64,000 bases of DNA from Flavivirga amylovorans (GCF_030540875.1 NZ_JAUOEM010000006.1:124001-188000); one strand, 5' to 3'; counted from the first letter of the stretch, positions 7,584-16,054 are shown. Program-made: numbers and translations. Notes: generated by a model from the letters alone, not told the origin.

Positions 7584-8369
7584 ATGACCATACTAGATAA
7601 AATAGTGAAAGATAAACGTCAGGAAGTTAACCTCCGTAAAGGCCTGATTCCTGTAATGCAATTAGAACAATCTGTTTTGTTTGAAAGAAAAACAGTTTCT
7701 CTGGCTAACAACTTAAGACAAAGCGAATCGGGCATTATTGCAGAACATAAAAGACGTTCACCGTCAAAATCAGTCATAAATCAAAGCTTAAACGTTCAAG
7801 ACGTAGCAAAAGGCTATGAAGATGCAGGAGTTTGCGGTATGTCCGTTTTAACCGATGGGAAATATTTTGGAGGATCTTTAGACGACTTATTGCTTGCTAG
7901 AGCTAGTTGTAATTTACCATTACTTCGTAAAGAATTTATAATAGACGAATATCAACTACTAGAGGCGAAAGCATACGGTGCAGATGTTATTTTATTAATA
8001 GCTGCTATTTTAAGCAGAGAAGAAATCAAACAATTTTCAGAATTTGCAAAAAGCCTGAACTTAGATGTTTTATTAGAAGTCCATAACGAACAAGAACTTC
8101 ATAAATCTGTTATGCCTTCATTAGATATGTTAGGTGTGAATAATAGAAATTTAAAAACCTTTGAAGTTAGTTTGGAAACCAGCAAAACATTAAGTGCCCT
8201 TATTCCAACTGATTTTGTTAAAGTTTCTGAGAGCGGTATTAGTAATATTGAAGCTATTAAAGAATTAAAACCCTACGGGTATCAAGGTTTTTTAATAGGT
8301 GAAAACTTTATGAAAACAGATAATGCTGGTGAAAGTGCCAAACATTTTATAAAAGATTTACAATCATGA
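7584..8369 (+). CDS. trpC: Indole-3-glycerol phosphate synthase
   Basis: A 261-residue TIM-barrel enzyme closing the indole ring. Diagnostic segments are E-H-K-R-R-S-P-S-K (substrate and catalytic lysine), L-R-K-E-F-I-I-D, G-V-N-N-R-N-L and the phosphate-binding V-S-E-S-G-I. Length is typical of the monofunctional enzyme. Its stop overlaps the start of trpF by four bases (ATGA at 8366-8369), which indicates translational coupling. Confidence 0.96.
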   Translation: MTILDKIVKDKRQEVNLRKGLIPVMQLEQSVLFERKTVSLANNLRQSESGIIAEHKRRSPSKSVINQSLNVQDVAKGYEDAGVCGMSVLTDGKYFGGSLDDLLLARASCNLPLLRKEFIIDEYQLLEAKAYGADVILLIAAILSREEIKQFSEFAKSLNLDVLLEVHNEQELHKSVMPSLDMLGVNNRNLKTFEVSLETSKTLSALIPTDFVKVSESGISNIEAIKELKPYGYQGFLIGENFMKTDNAGESAKHFIKDLQS

Positions 8370-9034
8370 AACTGAAAGTTTGTGGAATGAAATATGAAGA
8401 TAATATAACTCAAGTTGCAAACTTGCTTCCTGATTATCTTGGATTTATATTTTATAAAAAATCGGCACGACATCTAAATGGTAGTATTCCGAAATTGCCT
8501 GAGTCTATTAAAAAAGCAGGCGTTTTTGTAGATGAAAGTTTAGAAAACGTCATCGAGCAAATAAATACACATCAACTACATGCAGTTCAATTACACGGAA
8601 AAGAAACGCCAGAATACTGTGATGCTTTGCGTCATGCTGAACTAGTTTCGGCATCTCATAAAAAGAACCAGAAACAAGTTCAGGTTGAGATAATCAAAGT
8701 ATTCTCTATCAAAAACGAATTCAATTTTGAAATTTTAAAACCTTACGAAGACGTTTGTGATTACTTTTTATTCGATACGAAAGGGAAGCTTCCTGGAGGT
8801 AATGGCTATACGTTTGATTGGAATGTATTGAATCAATATCCATCAACAAAGCCTTTCTTTTTAAGCGGTGGTATTGGATTAGATCAAGTTGAAGACATTA
8901 AAAAATTTAAACGAAGTGACGCTTCAAAATATTGCTATGCCTTAGATGTGAATAGCAAATTCGAAATAGAACCTGGATTAAAGAATATAGAAAAATTAAA
9001 AGAATTTAAAAAGCATTTGTCATTCCGTACTTGA
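8366..9034 (+). CDS. trpF: Phosphoribosylanthranilate isomerase with an in-frame repeat insertion
   Basis: A 222-residue TIM-barrel isomerase with catalytic Cys6 (K-V-C-G-M), V-Q-L-H-G near residue 74, the F-D-T-K-G segment with the catalytic Asp, and the C-terminal L-S-G-G-I-G phosphate site. The family is usually about 205 residues. The excess is in residues 89-107, R-H-A-E-L-V-S-A-S-H-K-K-N-Q-K-Q-V-Q-V, encoded by a palindromic repeat (8631-8689) inserted between Y-C-D-A-L and E-I-I-K-V-F-S. The last five codons and the stop come from another palindrome (9022-9042). All catalytic residues remain, so activity is likely. Confidence 0.93.
   Translation: MKLKVCGMKYEDNITQVANLLPDYLGFIFYKKSARHLNGSIPKLPESIKKAGVFVDESLENVIEQINTHQLHAVQLHGKETPEYCDALRHAELVSASHKKNQKQVQVEIIKVFSIKNEFNFEILKPYEDVCDYFLFDTKGKLPGGNGYTFDWNVLNQYPSTKPFFLSGGIGLDQVEDIKKFKRSDASKYCYALDVNSKFEIEPGLKNIEKLKEFKKHLSFRT
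8631..8689. repeat. REP-like palindromic element inside trpF
   Basis: CTGAACTAGTTTC on the left and GAAACAAGTTCAG on the right form an inverted repeat with one mismatch. The outer and inner flanks (CATGCTGAACT, AGAACC) are shared with a reverse-oriented element inside the methyltransferase gene at 59234-59313. It is in frame and adds about 19 residues. Confidence 0.85.
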
Positions 9035-9042
9035 TACGGAAT
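9022..9042. repeat. Palindrome containing the trpF stop codon
   Basis: ATTCCGTA-CTTGA-TACGGAAT: an 8-bp stem whose loop holds the TGA stop of trpF (9032-9034). Related to the 20-bp palindromes at 5816, 9073, 10296 and 10627. Confidence 0.85.
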
Positions 9043-9072
9043 CCATTATAAATTATAACTAAAGTTAAACAG

Positions 9073-9092
9073 ATCCCCTCCTTCGAGGGAAT
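9073..9092. repeat. 20-bp palindrome before trpB
   Basis: ATCCCCTCCTTCGAGGGAAT, loop CTTC, followed by GACAAAAA. It differs from the palindrome at 5816 in the stem but keeps its loop, length and tail. An ATG formed by its end (9091) gives a spurious earlier start for trpB. Confidence 0.85.
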
Positions 9093-9102
9093 GACAAAAA
9101 AT

Positions 9103-10287
9103 ATGAAAAATTACAACGTAAACGAAAAAGGATATTATGGTGAATTTGGGGGTGCTTATATTCCTGAAATGCTATATCCCAATGTAGAAGAGTTACGCCA
9201 AAACTATCTTAAAGTCATGGCAGAACCTGAATTTAAAAAAGAATTTGATCAACTTTTAAAAGATTATGTGGGACGTCCTTCCCCACTCTACTTTGCTAAA
9301 CGCCTTTCAGAAAAATATAATACCAAAATTTATTTAAAACGTGAAGATCTTAACCACACAGGAGCTCATAAAATAAATAATACTATTGGTCAAATACTCA
9401 TGGCCAAACGTCTGGGTAAACATCGTATTATAGCCGAAACTGGTGCAGGACAACATGGTGTTGCTACAGCTACCGTTTGTGCTCTAATGGGGTTAGAGTG
9501 TATTGTTTATATGGGTGAAATCGATATTAAAAGGCAAGCACCAAATGTTGCCAGAATGAAAATGTTAGGAGCTACCGTAATCCCTGCGCTTTCTGGAAGT
9601 CGCACTTTAAAAGATGCTACTAACGAAGCCATTAGAGATTGGATCAACAACCCAGTAAACACACATTATATTATAGGTTCTGCAATAGGACCTCATCCTT
9701 ATCCAGATATGGTTACCAAGTTTCAATCTGTTATTTCAGAAGAAATTAAATGGCAGTTAAAAGAACATGAAGGTCGAGAAAACCCAGATTACGTTGTTGC
9801 TTGTATTGGAGGAGGAAGTAATGCTGCTGGCACCTATTACCATTATTTACATGAAGACGATGTTAATATTATTGCTGTAGAAGCTGCTGGTTTAGGAGTA
9901 GATTCTGGAGAAAGTGCTGCTACATCTGTTTTAGGAAAAGAAGGTATTATACACGGCTGTAAAACCTTATTAATGCAAACAAACGACGGTCAGATAACTG
10001 AGCCTTATTCCATTTCTGCAGGTTTAGATTATCCTGGTGTAGGCCCTATGCATGCACATTTATGCAAAACAGGCCGTGCAGAATTTATGGCAATCACAGA
10101 CGATGATGCTATGACATCCGGATTAGAATTATGTAAATTAGAAGGTATTATTCCTGCTATAGAAAGCTCTCATGCACTAGCTATTTTCGAACATAAAACA
10201 TTTGAACCCGACGATGTTATTGTAATGAGTTTATCTGGTAGAGGTGATAAAGATTTGAATACATACATAAATTATTTTAATTTATGA
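9103..10287 (+). CDS. trpB: Tryptophan synthase beta chain
   Basis: A 394-residue PLP enzyme (TrpB1 type) joining indole and serine. The PLP lysine is Lys90 in H-T-G-A-H-K-I-N-N; the phosphate loop G-G-G-S-N-A-A-G and the E-T-G-A-G-Q-H-G segment are intact. The start at 9103 is preferred to the in-frame ATG at 9091 because the latter is formed by the GGAATGACAAAA end of a palindromic repeat also found before trpG. TrpB and TrpA (10666-11430) form the alpha2-beta2 complex with an indole tunnel; here the two genes are separated by an inserted GIY-YIG gene. Confidence 0.96.
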   Translation: MKNYNVNEKGYYGEFGGAYIPEMLYPNVEELRQNYLKVMAEPEFKKEFDQLLKDYVGRPSPLYFAKRLSEKYNTKIYLKREDLNHTGAHKINNTIGQILMAKRLGKHRIIAETGAGQHGVATATVCALMGLECIVYMGEIDIKRQAPNVARMKMLGATVIPALSGSRTLKDATNEAIRDWINNPVNTHYIIGSAIGPHPYPDMVTKFQSVISEEIKWQLKEHEGRENPDYVVACIGGGSNAAGTYYHYLHEDDVNIIAVEAAGLGVDSGESAATSVLGKEGIIHGCKTLLMQTNDGQITEPYSISAGLDYPGVGPMHAHLCKTGRAEFMAITDDDAMTSGLELCKLEGIIPAIESSHALAIFEHKTFEPDDVIVMSLSGRGDKDLNTYINYFNL

Positions 10288-10295
10288 TTTTTTGT

Positions 10296-10315
10296 ATTTC
10301 CGTGAAGACGGAAAT
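10296..10315. repeat. 20-bp palindrome left of the GIY-YIG gene
   Basis: ATTTCCGT-GAAG-ACGGAAAT, a perfect 8-bp stem nine bases after the trpB stop and 13 bases before the nuclease start. Confidence 0.8.
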
Positions 10316-10327
10316 CGCATAAATGAA

Positions 10328-10612
10328 ATGGATATCCATTATGTTTACATACTAACTAATAAAAATCACACGACATTATATGTTGGTAGATCAAAACAAT
10401 TGAAACAACGTTTAGTACAACATAAAAATAATAATTTAAAAAGTTTTACTGGAAAATATAATGTAAACAAGTTAGTATATTTTGAGACAACCAAATATGT
10501 AAATAATTCTATAAAGCGAGAAAGGCAAATAAAAAAATGGAATCGAGAATGGAAAATCAATCTGATAAACAGTTTGAATCCTGACTGGAAGGATCTTTCA
10601 GAATATATTTAA
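10328..10612 (+). CDS. GIY-YIG nuclease-domain protein inserted in the trp operon
   Basis: A protein of 94 residues from the ATG at 10328 (an upstream in-frame start at 10292 lies before and within the palindrome and is less likely). It reads H-Y-V-Y-I-L-T-N then L-Y-V-G-R-S-K-Q-L-K-Q-R-L-V-Q-H, the GIY-YIG core with the catalytic Arg, then the Y-F-E-T and E-R-Q-I-K-K-W segments typical of the UPF0213/YhbQ-like single-domain branch. A DNA nuclease role is a family-level inference. It splits trpB from trpA and has a palindrome on each side (10296-10315, 10627-10646). A paralogue sits in the kynurenine cluster (37367-37687). Confidence 0.85.
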   Translation: MDIHYVYILTNKNHTTLYVGRSKQLKQRLVQHKNNNLKSFTGKYNVNKLVYFETTKYVNNSIKRERQIKKWNREWKINLINSLNPDWKDLSEYI

Positions 10613-10626
10613 ATTAAAATTAAAAG

Positions 10627-10646
10627 ATTCCCTCCTACTAGGGAAT
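10627..10646. repeat. 20-bp palindrome right of the GIY-YIG gene
   Basis: ATTCCCTCCTACTAGGGAAT, that is ATTCCC-N8-GGGAAT, between the nuclease stop and trpA. Same size and layout as the palindromes at 5816 and 9073. Confidence 0.8.
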
Positions 10647-10665
10647 AAAAAAATTCATTCACACA

Positions 10666-11430
10666 ATGAACAGAATAAATCAAAAACTACAAGAAAATAA
10701 GAAGTTACTTTCAATATACTTCACAGCAGGTTATCCGAGTATTAATGATACCGTTTCCATCATACAAAAATTGGAAAAAAATGGTGTTGACATGATCGAA
10801 ATAGGACTTCCTTTTAGCGACCCTTTAGCAGACGGCCCAACCATTCAAACAAGTTCTACACAGGCTTTAAAAAATGGCATGACAAGCGAGATTCTTTTTG
10901 ATCAATTAAAAGACATCAGACAATCGGTTACTATTCCTTTAATCATCATGGGGTATTTTAATCCGATGTTTCAATATGGTGTTGAAGCGTTTTGTAAAAA
11001 ATGTCAGGAAATCGGAATTGATGGTTTAATAATACCTGATTTACCAGTAGATGTGTATCATGAAAAGTACCAGGCTATTTTTGAAAAATATGGCTTAATA
11101 AATGTGTTTTTAATAACACCACAAACCAGTGATGAGCGTATTCGTTATATCGATTCCATTTCAGACGGTTTTATTTATATGGTTAGCAGTGCAAGTACAA
11201 CAGGCGCCAAAGTCGGTTTTGGAGAAGAACAAACCCAATATTTTGAACGCATAGGAAGTATGAATCTTAAAAACCCACAAATTGTTGGTTTTGGCATCAG
11301 TAATAATCAAACGTTCACACAAGCCACCCAATATGCAAAAGGAGCTATTATTGGAAGTGCTTTTCTAAAACATGTTACCAACCAAGGAGTAAACAGTATT
11401 GACAAATTTGTAAAATCTATATTAAATTAA
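10666..11430 (+). CDS. trpA: Tryptophan synthase alpha chain
   Basis: A 254-residue TIM-barrel lyase that releases indole from indole-3-glycerol phosphate. Catalytic Glu45 (I-E-I-G-L-P-F-S-D-P) and Asp56 (L-A-D-G-P) are present, as are L-I-I-P-D-L-P-V and the phosphate site G-F-G-I-S. Length is slightly shorter than the enteric 268 but normal for Bacteroidota. It ends the trp operon; a membrane protein gene follows after 12 bp and could be co-transcribed. Confidence 0.96.
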   Translation: MNRINQKLQENKKLLSIYFTAGYPSINDTVSIIQKLEKNGVDMIEIGLPFSDPLADGPTIQTSSTQALKNGMTSEILFDQLKDIRQSVTIPLIIMGYFNPMFQYGVEAFCKKCQEIGIDGLIIPDLPVDVYHEKYQAIFEKYGLINVFLITPQTSDERIRYIDSISDGFIYMVSSASTTGAKVGFGEEQTQYFERIGSMNLKNPQIVGFGISNNQTFTQATQYAKGAIIGSAFLKHVTNQGVNSIDKFVKSILN

Positions 11431-11442
11431 AAGTTAAATTTT

Positions 11443-11856
11443 ATGAAGTGGTATTTAGACGTTCTCATAAAGAATTATGCTACATTTAGTGGCAGAGCAA
11501 GACGTAAAGAGTTTTGGATGTTTTTTTTATTTAACTTAATTATCGTATTTGCAATAGCATTCTTACTTGGTTTTACATCTGACTTTATTGATAATGATTT
11601 TCTACCTACCATTTTAGGTATATACTTTCTTGGAATACTGATTCCTTACATTGCTTTAGCTGTAAGGAGGCTGCACGACTCTGGAAAAAGTGGAGGCTAT
11701 ATATTTGTATATTTCATCCCGTTTATAGGAGGCATCTGGTTTTTAATCCTAATGGCTACTGAAGGAGATAAAGGTCCTAACAAATATGGTCCTGATCCAA
11801 AAGGTCTAAATTTTGATGAAATTGACGATATTGGAAAACCATTATCAGAGAACTAA
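11443..11856 (+). CDS. DUF805 family membrane protein
   Basis: A 137-residue protein with the DUF805 pattern: N-terminal Y-A-T-F-S-G-R-A-R-R-K-E-F-W-M-F, about four membrane helices, A-V-R-R-L-H-D-S-G-K-S-G, and a C-terminal G-D-K-G-P-N-K-Y-G-P-D-P tail. The family is an inner-membrane protein of unknown function (E. coli YhaH-like). It lies 12 bp after trpA and 3 bp before trmL, so it is probably in the distal part of the trp transcript, though nothing ties it to tryptophan. Confidence 0.9.
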   Translation: MKWYLDVLIKNYATFSGRARRKEFWMFFLFNLIIVFAIAFLLGFTSDFIDNDFLPTILGIYFLGILIPYIALAVRRLHDSGKSGGYIFVYFIPFIGGIWFLILMATEGDKGPNKYGPDPKGLNFDEIDDIGKPLSEN

Positions 11857-11859
11857 ACT

Positions 11860-12318
11860 ATGGCTTTAAACATTGTTTTAATAGAACCTGAAATCCCTAA
11901 TAATACGGGTAATATAGGAAGACTGGCACTAGCATCTGGTTCTCATTTGCATCTGGTAAAACCTTTTGGTTTCAAAATTGATGATACACGATTAAAACGA
12001 GCCGGACTTGACTATTGGCAGCATTTATCTGTGACTTACTATGATAACGTAGACGATTTTTTCTTGAAAAATAAGAATCAAAAAATGGTTTTTCTCTCCA
12101 GTCACGGAAATAAAAATCATTGGGACATTCCTTTTGAAGAGAACCTGTTTTTAATCTTTGGCAAAGAGTCTGTTGGTTTATCCAAAGCTATCACCGAACC
12201 CAATCACGATAAACTTTTTAAAATACCTTTGTATAGCGAGCATGTTAGAAGTTTAAACATTGCAAATGCTGTAAGTATTGTTGTTTATGAAGGATTAAAA
12301 CAATTACAGTCCCCCTAA
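11860..12318 (+). CDS. trmL: tRNA (cytidine/uridine-34 2'-O)-methyltransferase
   Basis: A 152-residue SPOUT-family methyltransferase. The N-terminal I-E-P-E-I-P-N-N-T-G-N-I-G-R motif, the L-I-F-G-K-E-S-V-G-L knot segment and I-P-L-Y-S-E-H-V-R-S-L-N-I-A-N-A-V-S at the C-terminus identify the TrmL/YibK group, which methylates the ribose of the wobble base in tRNA-Leu using SAM. Length is normal. It starts 3 bp after the DUF805 gene. Confidence 0.93.
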   Translation: MALNIVLIEPEIPNNTGNIGRLALASGSHLHLVKPFGFKIDDTRLKRAGLDYWQHLSVTYYDNVDDFFLKNKNQKMVFLSSHGNKNHWDIPFEENLFLIFGKESVGLSKAITEPNHDKLFKIPLYSEHVRSLNIANAVSIVVYEGLKQLQSP

Positions 12319-12334
12319 CTTTAATTTTAAAAAA

Positions 12335-12847
<513 letters not shown>

Positions 12848-12850
12848 GCT

Positions 12851-13016
12851 GATCTCTTATTTAGCATTGATGGTAGAAAAGTATTAGAAAAACAGATAGA
12901 CTCATCAAATTACAAAACATAATTAAATGTTTCTAATTTAAAAAATGGTATGTATATTATAGTTTTTTAACGGAAGTTATATTAAGTCAATTAAAATGAT
13001 AAGTATTTCAAAATAA
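12851..13016 (+). pseudogene. Remnant of a T9SS type A C-terminal sorting domain
   Basis: Translation gives L-L-F-S-I-D-G-R-K-V-L-E-K-Q-I-D then, after an in-frame stop, L-N-V-S-N-L-K-N-G-M-Y-I-I-V-F and, after a frameshift, N-G-S-Y-I-K-S-I-K with a terminal stop. This is the usual order of the Por-secretion tail (D-G-K/R, L-x-x-G-x-Y, K-x-I-K) that directs proteins to the type IX system. At least one stop and one frameshift break it and no passenger domain remains, so it is a gene fragment. It supports a T9SS-bearing Flavobacterium-type host. Confidence 0.75.
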
Positions 13017-13023
13017 ACCATAA

Positions 13024-13977
13024 ATGAAACCTATTACGAGACGAACTTTTACAAAAAAATCATCATTAGTTTTAGGTGCGATTCCTTTTTTAAGCATTCC
13101 TTGCAATGTATTTGCCAACAAAAGTATTAAAGAATCTTTATCGGTAAATATTTTTTCAAAGCATTTACAATTTCTAAATTATAAAGATGCTGGAGAGGTT
13201 AGTGCAGAATTAGGATTTCAAGGTTTAGACCTAACCGTAAGACCCAAAGGTCACGTACTTCCTGAATCTGTTACAAAAGATTTACCTAAAGCCATTGAAG
13301 ACATACGTAAAGGAGGTTCTAATTGTACCATGATGACTACAGCTATTACTGATTCTGCTAATAAGACTGATATAGACATTCTTAAAACAGCCTCTAAGTA
13401 TGGTATAAAATATTATAGAACTAATTGGTTTAAGTATTCCAATGATAATACTATGGAAGCAGATTTAGAATACTATCAGCAAAACGTAAAAGGACTCAGT
13501 AAACTCAATAAAGAGCTTAGTATTATAGGTTGTTATCAAAACCACGCAGGAAAACATTCCATTGGAGCTTCAATATGGGAAATTAAAAAACTTCTTGAGT
13601 TTGCAGATCTCGACTATTTTGGAGCTCAATACGATATTCGACACGCTCAAGTAGAAGGGGGTTTATCTTGGGAAAACGGAATAAAACTTATAAAAAAATC
13701 TATAAAAACAATCGTATTAAAAGATTTTAAATGGGGGCAAATAAACGGTATCTGGAAACCTATTAATACACCTATTGGAGAAGGGATGGTTGATTTTAAA
13801 ACATACTTTTCTCTATTAAAAAAATATCAAATAAATGTCCCTGTAAGTCTACATTTAGAATATAATCTAGGCGGAGCTGAAAAGGGTCACAAAAATATAA
13901 CTATTGATAAGAAAACTGTTTTTAGTGCTATGAAAAAAGACTTAGAAACTATACAAATCCTTTGGAAAGAGGCTTAA
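13024..13977 (+). CDS. Sugar phosphate isomerase/epimerase-like TIM-barrel protein
   Basis: A 317-residue protein with an export signal containing a twin-arginine motif (T-R-R-T-F-T-K-K, Arg6-Arg7) followed by a hydrophobic stretch ending near residue 31. The rest resembles the xylose isomerase-like/AP endonuclease 2 TIM barrel: G-F-Q-G-L-D-L-T-V-R-P-K-G-H-V, N-H-A-G, Y-D-I-R-H-A and H-L-E-Y near strand ends supply metal-ligand-type residues. Exported proteins of this kind are frequent in Bacteroidota sugar metabolism; the substrate is unknown. It is monocistronic here, followed by repeat-rich DNA. Confidence 0.83.
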   Translation: MKPITRRTFTKKSSLVLGAIPFLSIPCNVFANKSIKESLSVNIFSKHLQFLNYKDAGEVSAELGFQGLDLTVRPKGHVLPESVTKDLPKAIEDIRKGGSNCTMMTTAITDSANKTDIDILKTASKYGIKYYRTNWFKYSNDNTMEADLEYYQQNVKGLSKLNKELSIIGCYQNHAGKHSIGASIWEIKKLLEFADLDYFGAQYDIRHAQVEGGLSWENGIKLIKKSIKTIVLKDFKWGQINGIWKPINTPIGEGMVDFKTYFSLLKKYQINVPVSLHLEYNLGGAEKGHKNITIDKKTVFSAMKKDLETIQILWKEA

Positions 13978-14044
13978 ATAAACTACTATGTATTGAAAAT
14001 CCATAGTTTAAAAAAAGAATGGAATTCTTTGTTTAGAGTTGGTT

Positions 14045-14167
14045 TGTGATTCCGAATGCTATCGAAAACAAAATATATTTTGTTTGAAGATATAAGCGAA
14101 GCTTACAAAGAGGAATCTCATTATTTTGGAATTTGTGATGAGATTTCTCTCTGTGTTCGAAATGACA
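14045..14167. repeat. REP-doublet-like intergenic element (about 123 bp)
   Basis: Starts TGTGATTCCGAATGCT and ends GTGTTCGAAATGACA, so the outer ends are an imperfect inverted repeat (TGTnATTnCGAA). The interior has ACAAAATATATTTTGT, a palindrome, and GAGGAATCTCAT/ATGAGATTTCTC. No coding potential. An element of similar size and style lies at 18091-18210. Confidence 0.65.
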
Positions 14168-14267
14168 ATAGGCACGCAAAAAAGTTTATGGAAACTAAAG
14201 TAACTGCAATGAAATTGTAGGGTTTTAACCTTTAACTAGATAATAAAATTTGCAAAATAGCACCGTT

Positions 14268-14495
14268 TTAACGTGTCCTCTGTTGCTTAAGCATGTTTAA
14301 ATACAGAGCCTCTACTTTAGTTCTAGCCCAAGGGGTTCGTCGTAAAAATTTCAAACTCGATTTTACTGAAGGGTTATCTGTAAAACATTTAATCTTAATA
14401 GTGTACCCCATATATTCCCAACCATAGTGAGCTACCAAATCGTTTATGATTTGTTCTAATTTTATACCATGTAATGGATTGTTAGGTTGTTCCAT
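14268..14495 (-). CDS. VF530/DUF2132 family small DNA-binding-type protein
   Basis: A small protein beginning [11 protein letters not shown] (75 residues; an ATG two codons upstream at 14501 is the alternative). The body, I-I-N-D-L-V-x-H-Y-G-W, I[23 protein letters not shown] and V-E-A-L-Y, matches the VF530 family, a small conserved fold described as DNA-binding-like, of unknown function. Upstream (14502-14526) is an AGGTC...GACCT palindromic repeat related to the units around 37341 and 37691. Confidence 0.85.
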   Translation of the reverse strand: MEQPNNPLHGIKLEQIINDLVAHYGWEYMGYTIKIKCFTDNPSVKSSLKFLRRTPWARTKVEALYLNMLKQQRTR

Positions 14496-14501
14496 CCTCA
14501 A

Positions 14502-14526
14502 TGTCAGGTCAAACGCAGTCGAGACC
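14502..14526. repeat. Palindromic repeat with GCAGTCGAGA core
   Basis: AGGTC-AAACGCAGTCGA-GACCT, carrying the CGCAGTCGAGA core seen at 37343-37358 and 37691-37706. It separates the VF530-like gene from the gene at 14538-14747. Confidence 0.65.
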
Positions 14527-14537
14527 TATATTTTAAA

Positions 14538-14747
14538 TTATTCTACTAAACTTTTTATTTTCACAGCTTTTTCAAAATGGTCTAGCTTATGCTCCATAAT
14601 CCACCAAGTAGCAGCTTCCATAAGCAATTCTGGGTTATCATTTTTATTTGCAAAAAAAGCATAAAAAGAGAGTCCGACATTGGTGCCTTTCTCCTTTATT
14701 TTTTTATCACAAACCTCAACAATCTTATCCTTTAAAACTTTACGCAT
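14538..14747 (-). CDS. Small conserved hypothetical protein
   Basis: A 69-residue soluble protein (M-R-K-V-L-K-D-K-I-V-E-V-C, then F-Y-A-F-F-A-N-K-N-D-N-P-E-L-L-M-E-A-A-T-W-W). The compact, aromatic-rich sequence looks like a conserved family (possibly DUF6500), though I cannot confirm the name. It lies 5 bp after the RNA helicase gene on the same strand, so it is probably co-transcribed with it. No function proposed. Confidence 0.72.
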   Translation of the reverse strand: MRKVLKDKIVEVCDKKIKEKGTNVGLSFYAFFANKNDNPELLMEAATWWIMEHKLDHFEKAVKIKSLVE

Positions 14748-14752
14748 ACTGT

Positions 14753-16054
14753 TTAACGTCTTCTATCATTATTACGTTTATCATTATTTTTTTTAGGACG
14801 GCGTCTAGAATTATTACGTCGTTGTCCACCAGCCCTAGAGTTTTCAGAACCAGAATTACTTCTTGATCTATTTCCTCCCCCACCACGCTGTTGTTTTTTT
14901 ATAGGAGCCGTAGAAGCATTGGGATCGGGTTCAAACCCTTCAATAATCTCTACAGGAAGTTTCATATCTATCAACTTTTCAATATCCCGTAAATATGTTG
15001 TCTCATCAGCACTTACTAACGACAAAGCTTCTCCCTTGGCACCCGCTCTACCCGTTCTTCCTATTCTATGTACATAATCTTCAGAGATATTTGGTAATTC
15101 GAAATTTATAACATGAGGCAATAAAGGAATATCCAATCCTCTAGCAGCAATATCTGTAGCGACTAAAACGCGAATACTTCCATTTTTAAAACCTGCCAAA
15201 GCTTTTGTTCTAGCGCCCTGACTCTTGTTTCCATGTATGGCAGCTGCACTAATATTAGAGCTTATCATTTTTTTACAAAGCTTATTCGCACCGTGTTTAG
15301 TCCGCGTAAATACAAGCACTTGTTTCCAATTACCATCAGAGATTAATTTAATAATCAAACCCGTTTTTAAACCTTTAGCAACTCGATAAACTTTCTGACT
15401 AATAGCTTCAACAGTAGTATTCTCTGGAGTAGCTTCCACCTGTACCGGGTTCTGCAAAATACCATGAGCCAACTTCTTTATATCTTTTGAAAACGTTGCC
15501 GAAAACATTAAGTTTTGTCTTTTGGTTGGCATCATTTTTATAACACGTTCAATATCTCGTAAAAACCCCATGTCTAACATGCGATCTGCTTCGTCTAGAA
15601 CAAAAATTTCAATTCTCTTTAGAGATAGTAAACCTTGATTTTCTAAATCTAACAAACGTCCAGGTGTAGCTACTAAAACATCAACACCTTGACGAATCCT
15701 TGCCGCCTGTGGCTTCTGATTTACACCTCCAAAAATAACGGCACTTCGTAAGTTCAAAAACTCACTATATTCTTTAACATTAGCGTATACTTGTGCAGCT
15801 AATTCCCTTGTTGGCGTTAAAATTAAGGCGCGTATCGGTCTGTGCTTATCTTTAGGGTTTTCAGAAAGAAAATGCAAAAGTGGTAATGTAAAACCAGCTG
15901 TTTTCCCTGTACCAGTCTGAGCAGAAGCTAAAATATCTTTTCCTTCTAAAATAGGTGGAATTGCTTTTTCCTGTATAGGTGATGGCGTTGTGTATCCTTT
16001 TTTGCTAATCGCTTTTAGCAAGGCTTGAGATAAACCTAATGAGTTAAATGACAT
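14753..16054 (-). CDS. rhlE: DEAD-box RNA helicase, RhlE type
   Basis: A 433-residue helicase from the ATG at 16054 (a TTG 45 bases upstream at 16099 is unnecessary). Both RecA lobes are complete: F-x-x-L-G-L Q-motif region, [28 protein letters not shown], and [10 protein letters not shown]. The C-terminal 55 residues are rich in R, N, G and S, a disordered RNA-binding tail common in RhlE. It unwinds RNA in ribosome assembly or decay. A TACATTTG box on the minus strand (16135-16142) is a possible -7 element with a long leader. Confidence 0.93.
   Translation of the reverse strand: MSFNSLGLSQALLKAISKKGYTTPSPIQEKAIPPILEGKDILASAQTGTGKTAGFTLPLLHFLSENPKDKHRPIRALILTPTRELAAQVYANVKEYSEFLNLRSAVIFGGVNQKPQAARIRQGVDVLVATPGRLLDLENQGLLSLKRIEIFVLDEADRMLDMGFLRDIERVIKMMPTKRQNLMFSATFSKDIKKLAHGILQNPVQVEATPENTTVEAISQKVYRVAKGLKTGLIIKLISDGNWKQVLVFTRTKHGANKLCKKMISSNISAAAIHGNKSQGARTKALAGFKNGSIRVLVATDIAARGLDIPLLPHVINFELPNISEDYVHRIGRTGRAGAKGEALSLVSADETTYLRDIEKLIDMKLPVEIIEGFEPDPNASTAPIKKQQRGGGGNRSRSNSGSENSRAGGQRRNNSRRRPKKNNDKRNNDRRR

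Noticed and set aside
10292-10327. Earlier start for the GIY-YIG gene in the trp operon
   Set aside because: The extra codons lie before and inside a palindromic repeat, and the family begins directly with the Y-V-Y-I-L strand, so the ATG at 10328 is preferred.
10627-10646. Transfer of a Neisseria dRS3 element (ATTCCC-N8-GGGAAT)
   Set aside because: The 20-bp layout is identical, but the other local palindromes differ in stem sequence and form their own series; a short palindromic match is not evidence of transfer.
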